Positions 9,454 through 17,971 of a DNA stretch of 64,000 nucleotides are shown piece by piece. The stretch lies in assembly GCF_000980835.1 (NCBI RefSeq), contig NZ_CP011312.1, forward strand, positions 1,612,001-1,676,000, given 5' to 3'. The stretch comes from Corynebacterium kutscheri (GTDB lineage: Bacteria; Actinomycetota; Actinomycetes; Mycobacteriales; Mycobacteriaceae). Every line of letters starts with the position of its first letter. Within the stretch, counting starts at the first letter, position 1. A model generated the notes under the pieces. That model searched no databases, was not told the DNA's origin, and saw only the letters and a list, made by a program, of their open reading frames with translations. Position numbers and translations under genes: made by a program.

Positions 9454-9694
9454 TCGCTCGTTTGCTTTTCCTCACTCCGTTATTACCACGATGCTTTCAT
9501 AGTCCAAACAGCTAAGCTCCACACTTGATTTTTATTAACCTCTAGCCCTTAAATGTGGATTGTCTTTCCACCCACCACCAACTAGATTAAAAAAGCCGAG
9601 CTCACCGATATTTCTTGCTCATACACAGCTTATTTTTAAATGTATCTGATCATTTTTATCTACTATCACCAAACAAAAGGAAAACCAGCTTTTT

Positions 9695-12055
9695 ATGTCT
9701 AGCTCCCCCACCGCAGAACACGGACTCCACGATGAAATTGTGATCGTCGGTGCTAAGGAAAATAACCTCAAAAATATCTCTTTACGCTTGCCCAAGCGTC
9801 AATTTATTGTTTTTACCGGCGTATCCGGTTCTGGTAAATCTTCCTTAGTCTTCTCCACGCTGGCGGCGGAATCACAACGGCTTATTAACGAAACGTACAC
9901 ATCCTTTGTACAAGGTTTTATGCCAACATTGCCCCGACCCCATGTCGATATTTTACAAGGGCTCACTACAGCGATCGTCGTTAATCAAGAACCTTTAGGA
10001 ACTAACCCACGTTCTACTGTCGGCACCGCAACTGATGCAACGTCCATGCTACGAGTACTTTTCTCTCGTCTCGCTGTTCCTCATGCCGGTGGTCCTGGCG
10101 CTTATTCTTTTAATGTTCCTTCTGTGGAGGCTGCGGGCGCAATTGAGGTTAAGAAGGGCACTAAAACCACTAAGAAAAGGGCTAGTTTTAGTCGTACTGG
10201 CGGAATGTGTCCCGAATGCGAAGGAACTGGCCGAACCAGTAAGTTCGCTATTTCGGCTTTTATTAATGAAGAGCTTTCCCTTAACGACGGTGCCCTCGAT
10301 ATTCCTGGGTTTAAAACTGGTGGCTGGAGCTACCGCATGTATGCGGAATCCAATCTTTTCCCGGCTGATAAGCCAATCAAAGATTTCACCACTCAACAGC
10401 GTGAGGATTTTCTTTATAAAGAGCCCACAAAAATGAAAATCGCGGGTATCAATATGACCTATGAAGGTTTATTGCCGCGCCTCCAAAAATCTATGCTCAC
10501 CAAAGATCGCGAAGCTATGCAACCATATATCCGCGAATTTGTTGATCGCGCTATCACCTTTGTTACCTGCCCCAGTTGCCAAGGCACCCGTCTGGCCCCA
10601 CATGCTTTAGAGTCTCGCATTAATAATAAAAATATTGCTGAGCTGTGTGCCATGGAGATTTCCGATCTCACAATCTGGTTGGAAAAACTTAATCATCCTG
10701 AAGTACAGCTACTTATCGACGCTCTTATCGCTACCCTAAAGAATTTTGAAGCCGTAGGTCTTGGTTATCTCACACTTGACCGGCCTGCTGCCACCCTATC
10801 TGGTGGTGAAGCACAACGCTCAAAAATGGTGCGTCATCTAGGATCGGCGTTAACTGATGTTTCTTATGTTTTTGATGAACCCACTGCCGGATTGCACCCT
10901 CATGATATAACCCGCATGAATGATCTTCTTCGTCGATTAGCAGATGCTTCTAATACAGTGCTAGTAGTTGAACATCAACCAGCAACTATTGAAGCTGCAG
11001 ACTATATCGTCGATATGGGTCCTGGAGCAGGTAAAGCTGGTGGCGAAATTATATTCGCCGGTACTCCAAAACAATTAGCCCAAACAGATACCCTCACCGC
11101 TGAGCATCTCAAACATAAGGCAATTATTAACCACACCCCACGAACGGGCACTGGTTTTATTGAGATTGTTAATGCACAGCGCAATACCTTAAAAAATGTC
11201 TCGGTGTCTATTCCCACTGGGGTGCTTACTGCGATTACCGGTGTAGCTGGCTCGGGTAAATCTTCACTGATTCATGAGATTCCCAAAGATGAAACCACTG
11301 TGCTTATTGATCAATCAGTTATTCGTGGTTCCCGTCGTTCCAATCCGGCAACCTATACCGGTATACTTACTGCTATTCGTTCTGCTTTTGCCAAAGCCAG
11401 TGGGGAAAAACCAGCACTTTTTAGCCCTAACTCTGAAGGCGCATGTCAGCATTGTAAAGGTTCCGGTGTGACCTATGTGGATATGGGTTTTATTCAAGGT
11501 CCGGCCGCTGTATGCGAAATATGCGAAGGTCGTCGATTCGAGGAACATGTCCTCCAGCATTTATTTGGTGGAAAAACCATTGCCGACGTGTTAGCAATGC
11601 CAGCTAACCAAGCTGCCGAATTTTTTGCTCGCAGCGAATCGAAAGTACCAGCAGCACAAAAAACAAGTCAGCGTATGACCGATGTAGGAATTGGTTATCT
11701 CACTCTCGGCCAACCACTAAGTGAACTTTCTGGCGGTGAGCGCCAACGACTAAAACTAGCTACCCATATGGCAGAAAAAGCCACCACTTTTATTCTCGAC
11801 GAACCAACTCGTGGCTTGCACTTAGCCGATGTAGCAAAACTGAATAAAGTCTTCGATCAATTAGTTGAAGAGGGCAAAACCGTCATCGTAGTAGAGCATA
11901 ACTTAAGTGTGATTGCTCACGCTGATCACATTATTGATATGGGTCCTGGTGCTGGCAGCCAGGGTGGAACTGTTGTCTTTGAAGGCAGCCCCGAAAAGCT
12001 CCTCACATCAGACACGCTAACTGGACATTATCTTGCCCAAGCTGCAACTACCTAG
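9695..12055 (+). CDS. UvrA-like ABC ATPase (short paralogue)
   Basis: A 786-residue protein of the UvrA family, about 150-170 residues shorter than excision-repair UvrA. Two ABC modules are present: Walker [10 protein letters not shown] (near residue 40) and GVAGSGKSS (about 515), signatures LSGGEAQR and LSGGERQR. Cys pairs of zinc modules are visible: CPECEG, CPSCQG, CQHCKG and CEICEG. Short UvrA paralogues of actinobacteria (for example DrrC-like proteins) are linked to resistance against DNA-binding drugs rather than to UvrBC repair; that role here is inference. AAAGGAAAA precedes the ATG by about 11 bases. The gene is monocistronic, with a strong terminator at 12098. The preceding 240 bases (9454-9694) hold only AT-rich leader. 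Confidence 0.85.
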   Translation: MSSSPTAEHGLHDEIVIVGAKENNLKNISLRLPKRQFIVFTGVSGSGKSSLVFSTLAAESQRLINETYTSFVQGFMPTLPRPHVDILQGLTTAIVVNQEPLGTNPRSTVGTATDATSMLRVLFSRLAVPHAGGPGAYSFNVPSVEAAGAIEVKKGTKTTKKRASFSRTGGMCPECEGTGRTSKFAISAFINEELSLNDGALDIPGFKTGGWSYRMYAESNLFPADKPIKDFTTQQREDFLYKEPTKMKIAGINMTYEGLLPRLQKSMLTKDREAMQPYIREFVDRAITFVTCPSCQGTRLAPHALESRINNKNIAELCAMEISDLTIWLEKLNHPEVQLLIDALIATLKNFEAVGLGYLTLDRPAATLSGGEAQRSKMVRHLGSALTDVSYVFDEPTAGLHPHDITRMNDLLRRLADASNTVLVVEHQPATIEAADYIVDMGPGAGKAGGEIIFAGTPKQLAQTDTLTAEHLKHKAIINHTPRTGTGFIEIVNAQRNTLKNVSVSIPTGVLTAITGVAGSGKSSLIHEIPKDETTVLIDQSVIRGSRRSNPATYTGILTAIRSAFAKASGEKPALFSPNSEGACQHCKGSGVTYVDMGFIQGPAAVCEICEGRRFEEHVLQHLFGGKTIADVLAMPANQAAEFFARSESKVPAAQKTSQRMTDVGIGYLTLGQPLSELSGGERQRLKLATHMAEKATTFILDEPTRGLHLADVAKLNKVFDQLVEEGKTVIVVEHNLSVIAHADHIIDMGPGAGSQGGTVVFEGSPEKLLTSDTLTGHYLAQAATT

Positions 12056-12097
12056 GTTGTTAATAATAAAAAACTTAATAAATTTTCTCTTATACTT

Positions 12098-12126
12098 AAC
12101 GGGAGCAGTACCATACTGCTCCCGTT
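12098..12126 (+). terminator. intrinsic terminator after the uvrA-like gene
   Basis: A 13-base-pair perfect stem (AACGGGAGCAGTA / TACTGCTCCCGTT) with a CCA loop and a run of T, 43 bases after the stop. Confidence 0.85.
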
Positions 12127-12526
12127 TTCCTTAGCATCACATTTTCATTAGCCAATCCTTAAAGAAACTAATACTCCAAACGTAAAAAATAATTAAGGAT
12201 AAATAAAGATATAATTCTGATACACTCTCAAATACATTGGAATGAACTTTCATCATCCTATGGGTGGACTTTTAGTTTTCAACGGGCTATACATCCGTAA
12301 CGAAAATCATTAAAACCAGACGGACATATTTTCATGTTTTCTGCATAAAAATGTGGTTTAGCTACCCTACATGTAGGTCGATAATTGAAAATTCTTATCC
12401 CGATCAGTTTTATATCCATATATAGGTCAATATTATCTCCATAAGAAAAGTAGCCGAACTATTGTCACAACACTTTTGAAATACCGTAATGAATATATTG
12501 TCTCCATTATTGTCTAAAGAAAATCA
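12127..12526 (+). other. AT-rich intergenic region before the iron-type ABC operon
   Basis: No gene is seen in these 400 bases. It holds a perfect 12-base palindrome, CCTACATGTAGG (12366-12377), 149 bases before the permease start, which could be an operator. I searched by eye for a 19-base DtxR box (TTAGGTTAG-type) and found none with good symmetry. A TATTGT sits about 20 bases before the ATG at 12527. Confidence 0.4.
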
Positions 12527-13573
12527 ATGCAGTCCCTTATAAAACTTCCCCGTCCACGTAGTACATACCGAAAAGTATTTTTTCTTGCACTAGTTATTGC
12601 CGTTATTTTCGGGCCATTTATTAGTCTAGGTTTTGGCGCTGCGGCAGTTCCTTTAAGCGAAGCCATCCAGATCACCTGGTTAAAACTTACCCACCAAGAT
12701 CTTTCCGGATGGGAACCTACTACGGTAGCTATTATCTGGAATAACCGCTTGCCACGAATTATCGCAGCGTACGGAGTCGGGATTGTCCTCGGTATATCTG
12801 GTGTAGCTATGCAGGCAATTATCCGCAATCCGCTAGCCGAACCCTATGTATTAGGTATTAGCTCTGGCGCATCTGCAGGAGCTGCTACCGCTATTATTAT
12901 CCTCGGCACTTCTGCTGCAGTAGTAGTGACATCATCTGCTTTTGTCGGTGCCCTGATCGCAACATTATTAGTGATCTGGATTGGTGCTGGCCGTACTGGA
13001 TCATCATTAAGATTAATCCTTGCTGGTATCGCCATTGGCTTTATTTTCCAGGCGATCACTAACCTGCTTATTATCAGCGCAAACACCGCTGAATCTGCAC
13101 AATCAGTAGTTTTTTGGACACTCGGCTCACTTACTCGCGCGGACTCCGCACAAGCCCTTTTTGTTCTTGGTATCGCCATTGTACTAACACTCGGATTATG
13201 GCTGCTCTCACCGTATCTGGACGCTCTTGCTAGCGGTGATCAAGCCTGCATAGCAGTCGGCCTCAATCCGATGCTTTTACGTCTACTACTACTAGTACCT
13301 ATTTCACTCGGCGTAGGCGTAGCTGTGGCTACCTCAGGTGGCATTGGCTTTATTGGCTTAGTTATTCCACACCTTATGCGTCCATTGGTTTCTTTTAAAC
13401 ACCGACCACTTATTATCTGTACCGCCTTACTATCAGCTTTATTCCTGCTTTTTACTGATACCTTGGCGCGCACTGTTTTATCCCCAGTAGAAATTCCTAT
13501 CGGTATTATCACCGCCCTTATTGGTGCACCATTCCTTATTCTTTTGACCAAACGTTCAAAGGCAATGTCATGA
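12527..13573 (+). CDS. FecCD-type iron/siderophore ABC permease
   Basis: Membrane subunit (348 residues, about ten hydrophobic segments) of a type II importer of the BtuC/FecCD/FhuB family. Family signs are RLPRIIAAYGVGIVLGISGVAMQ near residue 65, GISSGASAGA, and PHLMRP near residue 285, the loop that contacts the ATPase. Only one permease gene is present, so a homodimer is expected. The stop overlaps the ATPase start as ATGA (13570-13573), showing translational coupling. The order permease-ATPase-binding protein resembles the last part of the corynebacterial fagABCD arrangement. The substrate is inferred as an iron chelate but haem or cobalamin is not excluded. Confidence 0.9.
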   Translation: MQSLIKLPRPRSTYRKVFFLALVIAVIFGPFISLGFGAAAVPLSEAIQITWLKLTHQDLSGWEPTTVAIIWNNRLPRIIAAYGVGIVLGISGVAMQAIIRNPLAEPYVLGISSGASAGAATAIIILGTSAAVVVTSSAFVGALIATLLVIWIGAGRTGSSLRLILAGIAIGFIFQAITNLLIISANTAESAQSVVFWTLGSLTRADSAQALFVLGIAIVLTLGLWLLSPYLDALASGDQACIAVGLNPMLLRLLLLVPISLGVGVAVATSGGIGFIGLVIPHLMRPLVSFKHRPLIICTALLSALFLLFTDTLARTVLSPVEIPIGIITALIGAPFLILLTKRSKAMS

Positions 13574-14325
13574 TCGAGATTAATTCTTTAAGCTTTTCTC
13601 GTGGCGACCGATTAACCGTCGATAATGTCGACATTACCGCTCATTCAGGTCGTGTTTTAGGTCTTGTCGGGCCAAACGGTGCTGGAAAATCTACTCTACT
13701 TAGCCTCATTTACCGGCTTATCTCACCCCAAACGGGAAATATTATCGTCGATGGTGAAAATATTCATGATCTGCGACGCGGCGATATTGCCAACCGTATG
13801 GCAGTTGTAGCCCAGCACAATGAAGCAACACTACCGCTTACTGTCTATGATTGCGTTGCGCTAGGACGTATCGCTAAAGGAAGTATTTTACGCTACAGCA
13901 GCGATACTAATCACGACTGTGTGCTTAACGCTATCGAGCAAGTCGACCTCAGCGGATATCGTGACCGACTAAGTACAGAACTTTCCGGTGGTGAATGGCA
14001 ACGTGTGCTTATCGCCCGAGCAATCGTTCAGCAAGCAAGCCATTTGCTTCTCGACGAACCCACAAATCACCTCGATATCCATCACCAATATGCCATTTTG
14101 GAAATGATGCGAGGATTGTCTACCACCACCGTCGTTGTGTTACATGACTTAAATCTTGCGGCACAGTTCTGCGATGATATTGCACTACTTCAAAACGGAC
14201 ATATTGTCGCTTCCGGTGCACCAAATGAAGTGTTAACCGCTGAACGGGTCAGCTCGGTATATCAGGTAAATGCTGAGATCATCGAATACAACGGTCGTCG
14301 ACACCTTATCTACAATCCTATGTAG
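13570..14325 (+). CDS. iron/siderophore ABC transporter ATPase
   Basis: A 251-residue FepC-type ATPase. Walker A is GPNGAGKS (about residues 34-41), the signature is LSGGEWQR with Trp in a variable position, Walker B/D-loop is LLLDEPTNHLD, and the switch His is in VVVLHDLN. It energises uptake through the permease encoded just upstream, with which it shares four bases. 36 bases separate it from the lipoprotein gene, whose own strong ribosome binding site allows higher expression of the binding protein. Confidence 0.93.
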   Translation: MIEINSLSFSRGDRLTVDNVDITAHSGRVLGLVGPNGAGKSTLLSLIYRLISPQTGNIIVDGENIHDLRRGDIANRMAVVAQHNEATLPLTVYDCVALGRIAKGSILRYSSDTNHDCVLNAIEQVDLSGYRDRLSTELSGGEWQRVLIARAIVQQASHLLLDEPTNHLDIHHQYAILEMMRGLSTTTVVVLHDLNLAAQFCDDIALLQNGHIVASGAPNEVLTAERVSSVYQVNAEIIEYNGRRHLIYNPM

Positions 14326-14361
14326 ATCCTTCTGCTCATTTATTCGTTCAAGGAGAATCCC

Positions 14362-15354
14362 ATGAAACTTCGCTCTTTACTCGCCCCCGCGCTAAGCATT
14401 ATTGCGCTTAGTGCTATCGCCTGTGGCAACACGGAATCAGCCAAGGTTGATTCTGCTACCAGCGAAACCAAAGCTAGCTCTTATTATCCACAAACAGTCA
14501 CTGCATGTGACACTACCTTCGAGATCGACAAAGCTCCGGAACGTATTATGTTCCATAATTCTACTGGCGCCTCTACACTGGTAGACCTCGGTCTACTCGA
14601 CCGGGTAGTTGCTCGCTTTGGTGTGGTAGAAACCTCCACCTATGATGCAGAAACCCAAGCCAAGTTCGACAACATCGAAGTATTGGATTCGGTTAAAAAG
14701 GGCGGCGGTCACTATATTGTGTCCACCGAAGCTATTTTGGAAAAGAAGCCAGATCTACTTATTGCTTCCACTCCTGGTGACTTAGACGTAGAAAAACTCT
14801 ATGAAGCCGGCGTGGCAGTATATATTCCAGAAGCATATTGCAGCCGAGATGATGCGCCTCATGCTACCTTCGAGCAGTCTTATAAAGAGATCAAAACTCT
14901 AGCTGCAGTATTTGAGGCCAATGATAAGGCTGATGAAGTCGTCAAAAAGCTCAAAGAAAAAGTCAGTGCTGCAACAACCGCAAAGGTTTCCTCCGGTACG
15001 GCAACAGCTGTCTTCGTTACCCCAGGTGACTCTACCTTCTATGTTTATGGCAACTCTTCTATGGTTCAGGCACAGTTCGAGGCTATCGGCTGGGACAATG
15101 TCTACGATTCTGAGAGCAAGCGCGTATTCAAGATTTCCATGGAAAGCCTATTAGAAAAGAACCCTGAAAATATCGTTATTTTGCACCAAGGCGATGCCGA
15201 AGGAGCAATTGAGACCTTCACTCAGGCTCATGGTGCTAGTGAACTCCAAGCAGTAAAGAACAATAAGATTATCCCAATGCCATTCCCCTTGACTGACCCA
15301 CCATCATCACTATCCATCGAGGGTTTGCAATACCTTCACGATGAGCTGAGCTAG
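14362..15354 (+). CDS. iron/siderophore ABC substrate-binding lipoprotein
   Basis: A 330-residue exported binding protein. The signal peptide ends in a lipobox with lipidated Cys (LSAIAC, Cys-21). Two lobes of the PeriBP/TroA-like class III fold follow: TFEIDKAPERIMFHNSTGASTLVDLGLLDRV is the typical N-lobe opening, and the linker helix lies around residue 185. A strong AAGGAG lies 7 bases before the ATG. It is the third gene of the importer operon and is closed by a hairpin at 15380. The ligand cannot be told from sequence; the class binds ferric siderophores, haem or cobalamin. Confidence 0.9.
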   Translation: MKLRSLLAPALSIIALSAIACGNTESAKVDSATSETKASSYYPQTVTACDTTFEIDKAPERIMFHNSTGASTLVDLGLLDRVVARFGVVETSTYDAETQAKFDNIEVLDSVKKGGGHYIVSTEAILEKKPDLLIASTPGDLDVEKLYEAGVAVYIPEAYCSRDDAPHATFEQSYKEIKTLAAVFEANDKADEVVKKLKEKVSAATTAKVSSGTATAVFVTPGDSTFYVYGNSSMVQAQFEAIGWDNVYDSESKRVFKISMESLLEKNPENIVILHQGDAEGAIETFTQAHGASELQAVKNNKIIPMPFPLTDPPSSLSIEGLQYLHDELS

Positions 15355-15379
15355 GACATAACTTCTTTATGGAAGCTCT

Positions 15380-15423
15380 ATGGCAACGAGCGCTTGTGCT
15401 ACCTGCATCATGTTCGTTGCCAT
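15380..15423 (+). terminator. hairpin after the importer operon
   Basis: A 10-bp stem (ATGGCAACGA / TCGTTGCCAT) with a 24-base loop, followed by TGTCTTT. The large loop makes it a weaker candidate. Confidence 0.45.
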
Positions 15424-15542
15424 TGTCTTTACTACCGCTTCTTTCTTGCTTACTTTCCAGGTATATCAGCAATTAATAGACCTTATCACCGGTAACTATC
15501 TACGTTTTATTAGCATATCTTCAACAACTCCCTCTTATACTT

Positions 15543-16736
15543 ATGCTTCGACAACCTGCTTTTCTTCGTCTTTGGCTCGCTAATGCTGCCTCTGGGCTTG
15601 CTACCTGGGGTCTGCCTTTTATCCTGGGCCTAGCTGTTATTGAAAAACTTATCAGTTCCCAAGAACTCGGTATTCTTTTGGGCGCTCGTACCGTTGGCTT
15701 CTTGCTTGGCGTTATCTATGGTGGCACTGCTTCTGATCGTTATGGCCACCGCATCACCGTGTTTTCCTCAGCATTAGCAGCAGCAATTGCTGGTGTGGTA
15801 CTCACCTTAAGCATCGGCAATGTAGCTTGGATATCACTTATTGCGGCCACGATTATGGGCATTGGCCAAGGTGCATGCCGACCAGCTTTCCAAGCACTCA
15901 TTCCGCTTATTGTTCAAGAAGATCAACGCCAACAAGCAAATGCTTATATGACTATCGCTGTGCGCGCTACCACCTTATTAGGTCCTGCTATTACTGCTGG
16001 CTTAGCACAGGTGTTTTCTACCCGCTGGTTGATTCTGATTATGGCGATTGCTTGGGCACTGTGCGCTCTGCTTCCTACGTGGGTATCTAGCCCACGTCCA
16101 GAAACCACACGTTCTTATTTCTTAGAGCTTATCGACGGTTTGGCCGAAGCAAAAAAACATCGCTGGTTTATCGCTGGTCTCGGTGCGCTCATACCAGTTA
16201 TCGGCTTAGGCTATGCAGCTACCTCAGTTGTTTTACCTGGCATTAGTGACAATGTTTATGGCAGTTCCCTCGCGCTTACTGCAGCACTGACTGCTTACAC
16301 ACTTGGTGCTCTTGTCGGTGCGTTTTTCTTAACTAAACGAACCTTTGTCAATGAAGGCTGGGTATCACTTATCGGTCTTAGCTGTACTGCACTGGCACCA
16401 CTTGTGCTAGCATTAACTCCCCCACTATGGGTTATCATCATTGCTTATGCCACTGCTGGTATTGGTATCGAACTCTTTAACGTTCCTTGGTTTACCGCTA
16501 CACAGCGTGAGATTCCGCCAGAAAAACTAGGGCGTGTTTCTTCAGTAGATTTCGTGGTGTCTTATGGGTTAAGCCCCTTAGGGTTAGCGCTTTACCCGCT
16601 AGCGATCGAAACATTTGGCCAAACACACGTACTCATTTTTGCCTTTATTGCTTGCTTCTTTAGTCCACTTTTGGCCATGTTAGTTCCTGGCGCACGCTAT
16701 TATAGTGAACCTAGAACCAAGAAAAATAACACTTAG
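15543..16736 (+). CDS. MFS transporter, EntS/multidrug-like
   Basis: A 397-residue major facilitator with about 12 membrane helices. The A-motif-like loop GGTASDRYGHRITV lies between helices 2 and 3 (about residues 58-71). Its position directly after a siderophore-type importer suggests export or recycling of a chelator, but nothing in the sequence fixes the substrate. No ribosome binding site is seen before ATG 15543; TATACT lies one base upstream, too close to serve as a -10 box for this start, so the true start may differ slightly. A 14-bp terminator follows. Confidence 0.85.
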   Translation: MLRQPAFLRLWLANAASGLATWGLPFILGLAVIEKLISSQELGILLGARTVGFLLGVIYGGTASDRYGHRITVFSSALAAAIAGVVLTLSIGNVAWISLIAATIMGIGQGACRPAFQALIPLIVQEDQRQQANAYMTIAVRATTLLGPAITAGLAQVFSTRWLILIMAIAWALCALLPTWVSSPRPETTRSYFLELIDGLAEAKKHRWFIAGLGALIPVIGLGYAATSVVLPGISDNVYGSSLALTAALTAYTLGALVGAFFLTKRTFVNEGWVSLIGLSCTALAPLVLALTPPLWVIIIAYATAGIGIELFNVPWFTATQREIPPEKLGRVSSVDFVVSYGLSPLGLALYPLAIETFGQTHVLIFAFIACFFSPLLAMLVPGARYYSEPRTKKNNT

Positions 16737-16747
16737 TTGATACTTAT

Positions 16748-16781
16748 AAGAAGGGGTAAGCGCTATTGCTTACCCCTTCTT
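16748..16781 (+). terminator. intrinsic terminator after the MFS gene
   Basis: A 14-bp stem (AAGAAGGGGTAAGC / GCTTACCCCTTCTT) with a 6-base loop; the 3' arm is T-rich. Confidence 0.8.
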
Positions 16782-16800
16782 CAGCTCTATGCTCCGGGCG

Positions 16801-16806
16801 TATTCT
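16801..16806 (+). promoter_or_regulatory. -10 box of lplA-like gene
   Basis: TATTCT followed by 7 bases (GAGGTTT) and the ATG at 16814. Either a leaderless start or use of the GAGG as a very close ribosome binding site is possible. Confidence 0.45.
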
Positions 16807-16813
16807 GAGGTTT

Positions 16814-17881
16814 ATGAACACACAAGATTTTCACTTTGAACGCAAGGTTCCCGACGGAAAATTAGTGGTGGCCGATATTACCCACGATGGCACGACTATT
16901 ACCGCTGCACAGATCTCCGGTGATTTCTTTCTCGATCCCGATGAAGCCTACCCACTTCTTAACCAGGCTCTTGTGGGAGCATCGGTGTCTGAAGATGCTC
17001 AAGCTTTAAAAAAGCGTCTCGATCAAGCACTCAGTACTATTCCACAGCTATCATTACATGGTTTTTCCACCCAAGATGTTGCTATTACTGCTCGTCGGGC
17101 AATTGCCGGTGCAGTCGATCTTACTGACTTTGATTGGGAAATACTGACCCCTGGTGTGTTACCTACCACCATGAATGTGGCCTTAGATGAGCACTTACTT
17201 AAACAAGTTGCCACCGGTCAGCGCCCGGCCACCCTGCGTCTTTGGGAGTGGGAAGATAAAGCAACAGTTATTGGTTCTTTCCAAAGCTATACCAATGAGT
17301 TATATCCCGAAGGAGTAGAAAAACACAATATACAGGTTGTGCGCAGAATCTCCGGCGGTGGCGCAATGTTTATGGAAGGTGGTAACTGCATTACTTATTC
17401 GCTCTACGTACCAGAATCTGCTGTTGCTGGCCTCAGTTATGTCGATTCCTATGAGTATCTTGACCAATGGGTACTCGCCGGTTTGAAATCACTTGGTGTT
17501 CATGCTTGGTATGTTCCCATTAATGACATTACTTCCAGTGGGGGAAAAATTGGTGGTGCAGCGCAAAAGCGCATTCAAGGAGCAGTACTACATCACACCA
17601 CAATGAGCTATGACATCGACGCTAATAAAATGATGGAAGTGTTGCGTATTGGCAAAGTAAAAATCGTCGATAAGGGAATTCGCAGCGCAAATCGCCGCGT
17701 TGATCCCTTGCGTCGGCAAACTGGTATCCCACGAACAGAAGTTATCCAAACCCTTATTAAGACCTTTATTAACCGATACCACGGTACACATGCAGAGCTC
17801 AGCGAGACTGATATCCATGCTGCGGCTGCGCTTGTGGCAGAAAAATATGGCACTGAAGCGTGGACTAAACGAGTTCCATAA
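16814..17881 (+). CDS. lplA: lipoate-protein ligase A, permuted domain order
   Basis: Attaches lipoate to E2/GcvH lipoyl domains with ATP (355 residues). The catalytic domain occupies about residues 118-355: RRISGGGAMFMEGGN is the ligase signature and GGKIGGAAQKR carries the lipoyl-AMP-binding Lys. The first about 100 residues (KLVVADITHDGTTITAAQIS and following helices) resemble the small accessory domain that is C-terminal in E. coli LplA, so the order is reversed here. The start at 16814 leaves out 16 upstream in-frame codons that overlap the terminator of the previous gene. It faces odhA-type lipoyl metabolism functionally but is monocistronic. Confidence 0.88.
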   Translation: MNTQDFHFERKVPDGKLVVADITHDGTTITAAQISGDFFLDPDEAYPLLNQALVGASVSEDAQALKKRLDQALSTIPQLSLHGFSTQDVAITARRAIAGAVDLTDFDWEILTPGVLPTTMNVALDEHLLKQVATGQRPATLRLWEWEDKATVIGSFQSYTNELYPEGVEKHNIQVVRRISGGGAMFMEGGNCITYSLYVPESAVAGLSYVDSYEYLDQWVLAGLKSLGVHAWYVPINDITSSGGKIGGAAQKRIQGAVLHHTTMSYDIDANKMMEVLRIGKVKIVDKGIRSANRRVDPLRRQTGIPRTEVIQTLIKTFINRYHGTHAELSETDIHAAAALVAEKYGTEAWTKRVP

Positions 17882-17910
17882 CCCGGCAGGGCTTTAATAG
17901 TTTAATAGGA

Positions 17911-17960
17911 AAAATCCTGGGAAACTAATACCTCCTATGGTCTTAGTTTCCCAGGATTTT
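17911..17960. terminator. bidirectional terminator between lplA and deaD
   Basis: A perfect 18-bp stem (AAAATCCTGGGAAACTAA with TTAGTTTCCCAGGATTTT), 14-base loop, A-run at one foot and T-run at the other. It serves the two convergent genes. Confidence 0.85.
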
Positions 17961-17971
17961 AATTTTGAGCT

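Noticed and set aside
12130..12526. DtxR box upstream of the iron-type ABC operon
   Set aside because: TTTAGCTACCC (near 12356) looked promising but the second half-site does not match; not claimed.
15380..15583. 67-codon frame with a hydrophobic segment before the MFS gene
   Set aside because: It covers the hairpin at 15380-15423 and overlaps the MFS start in another frame; no ribosome binding site.
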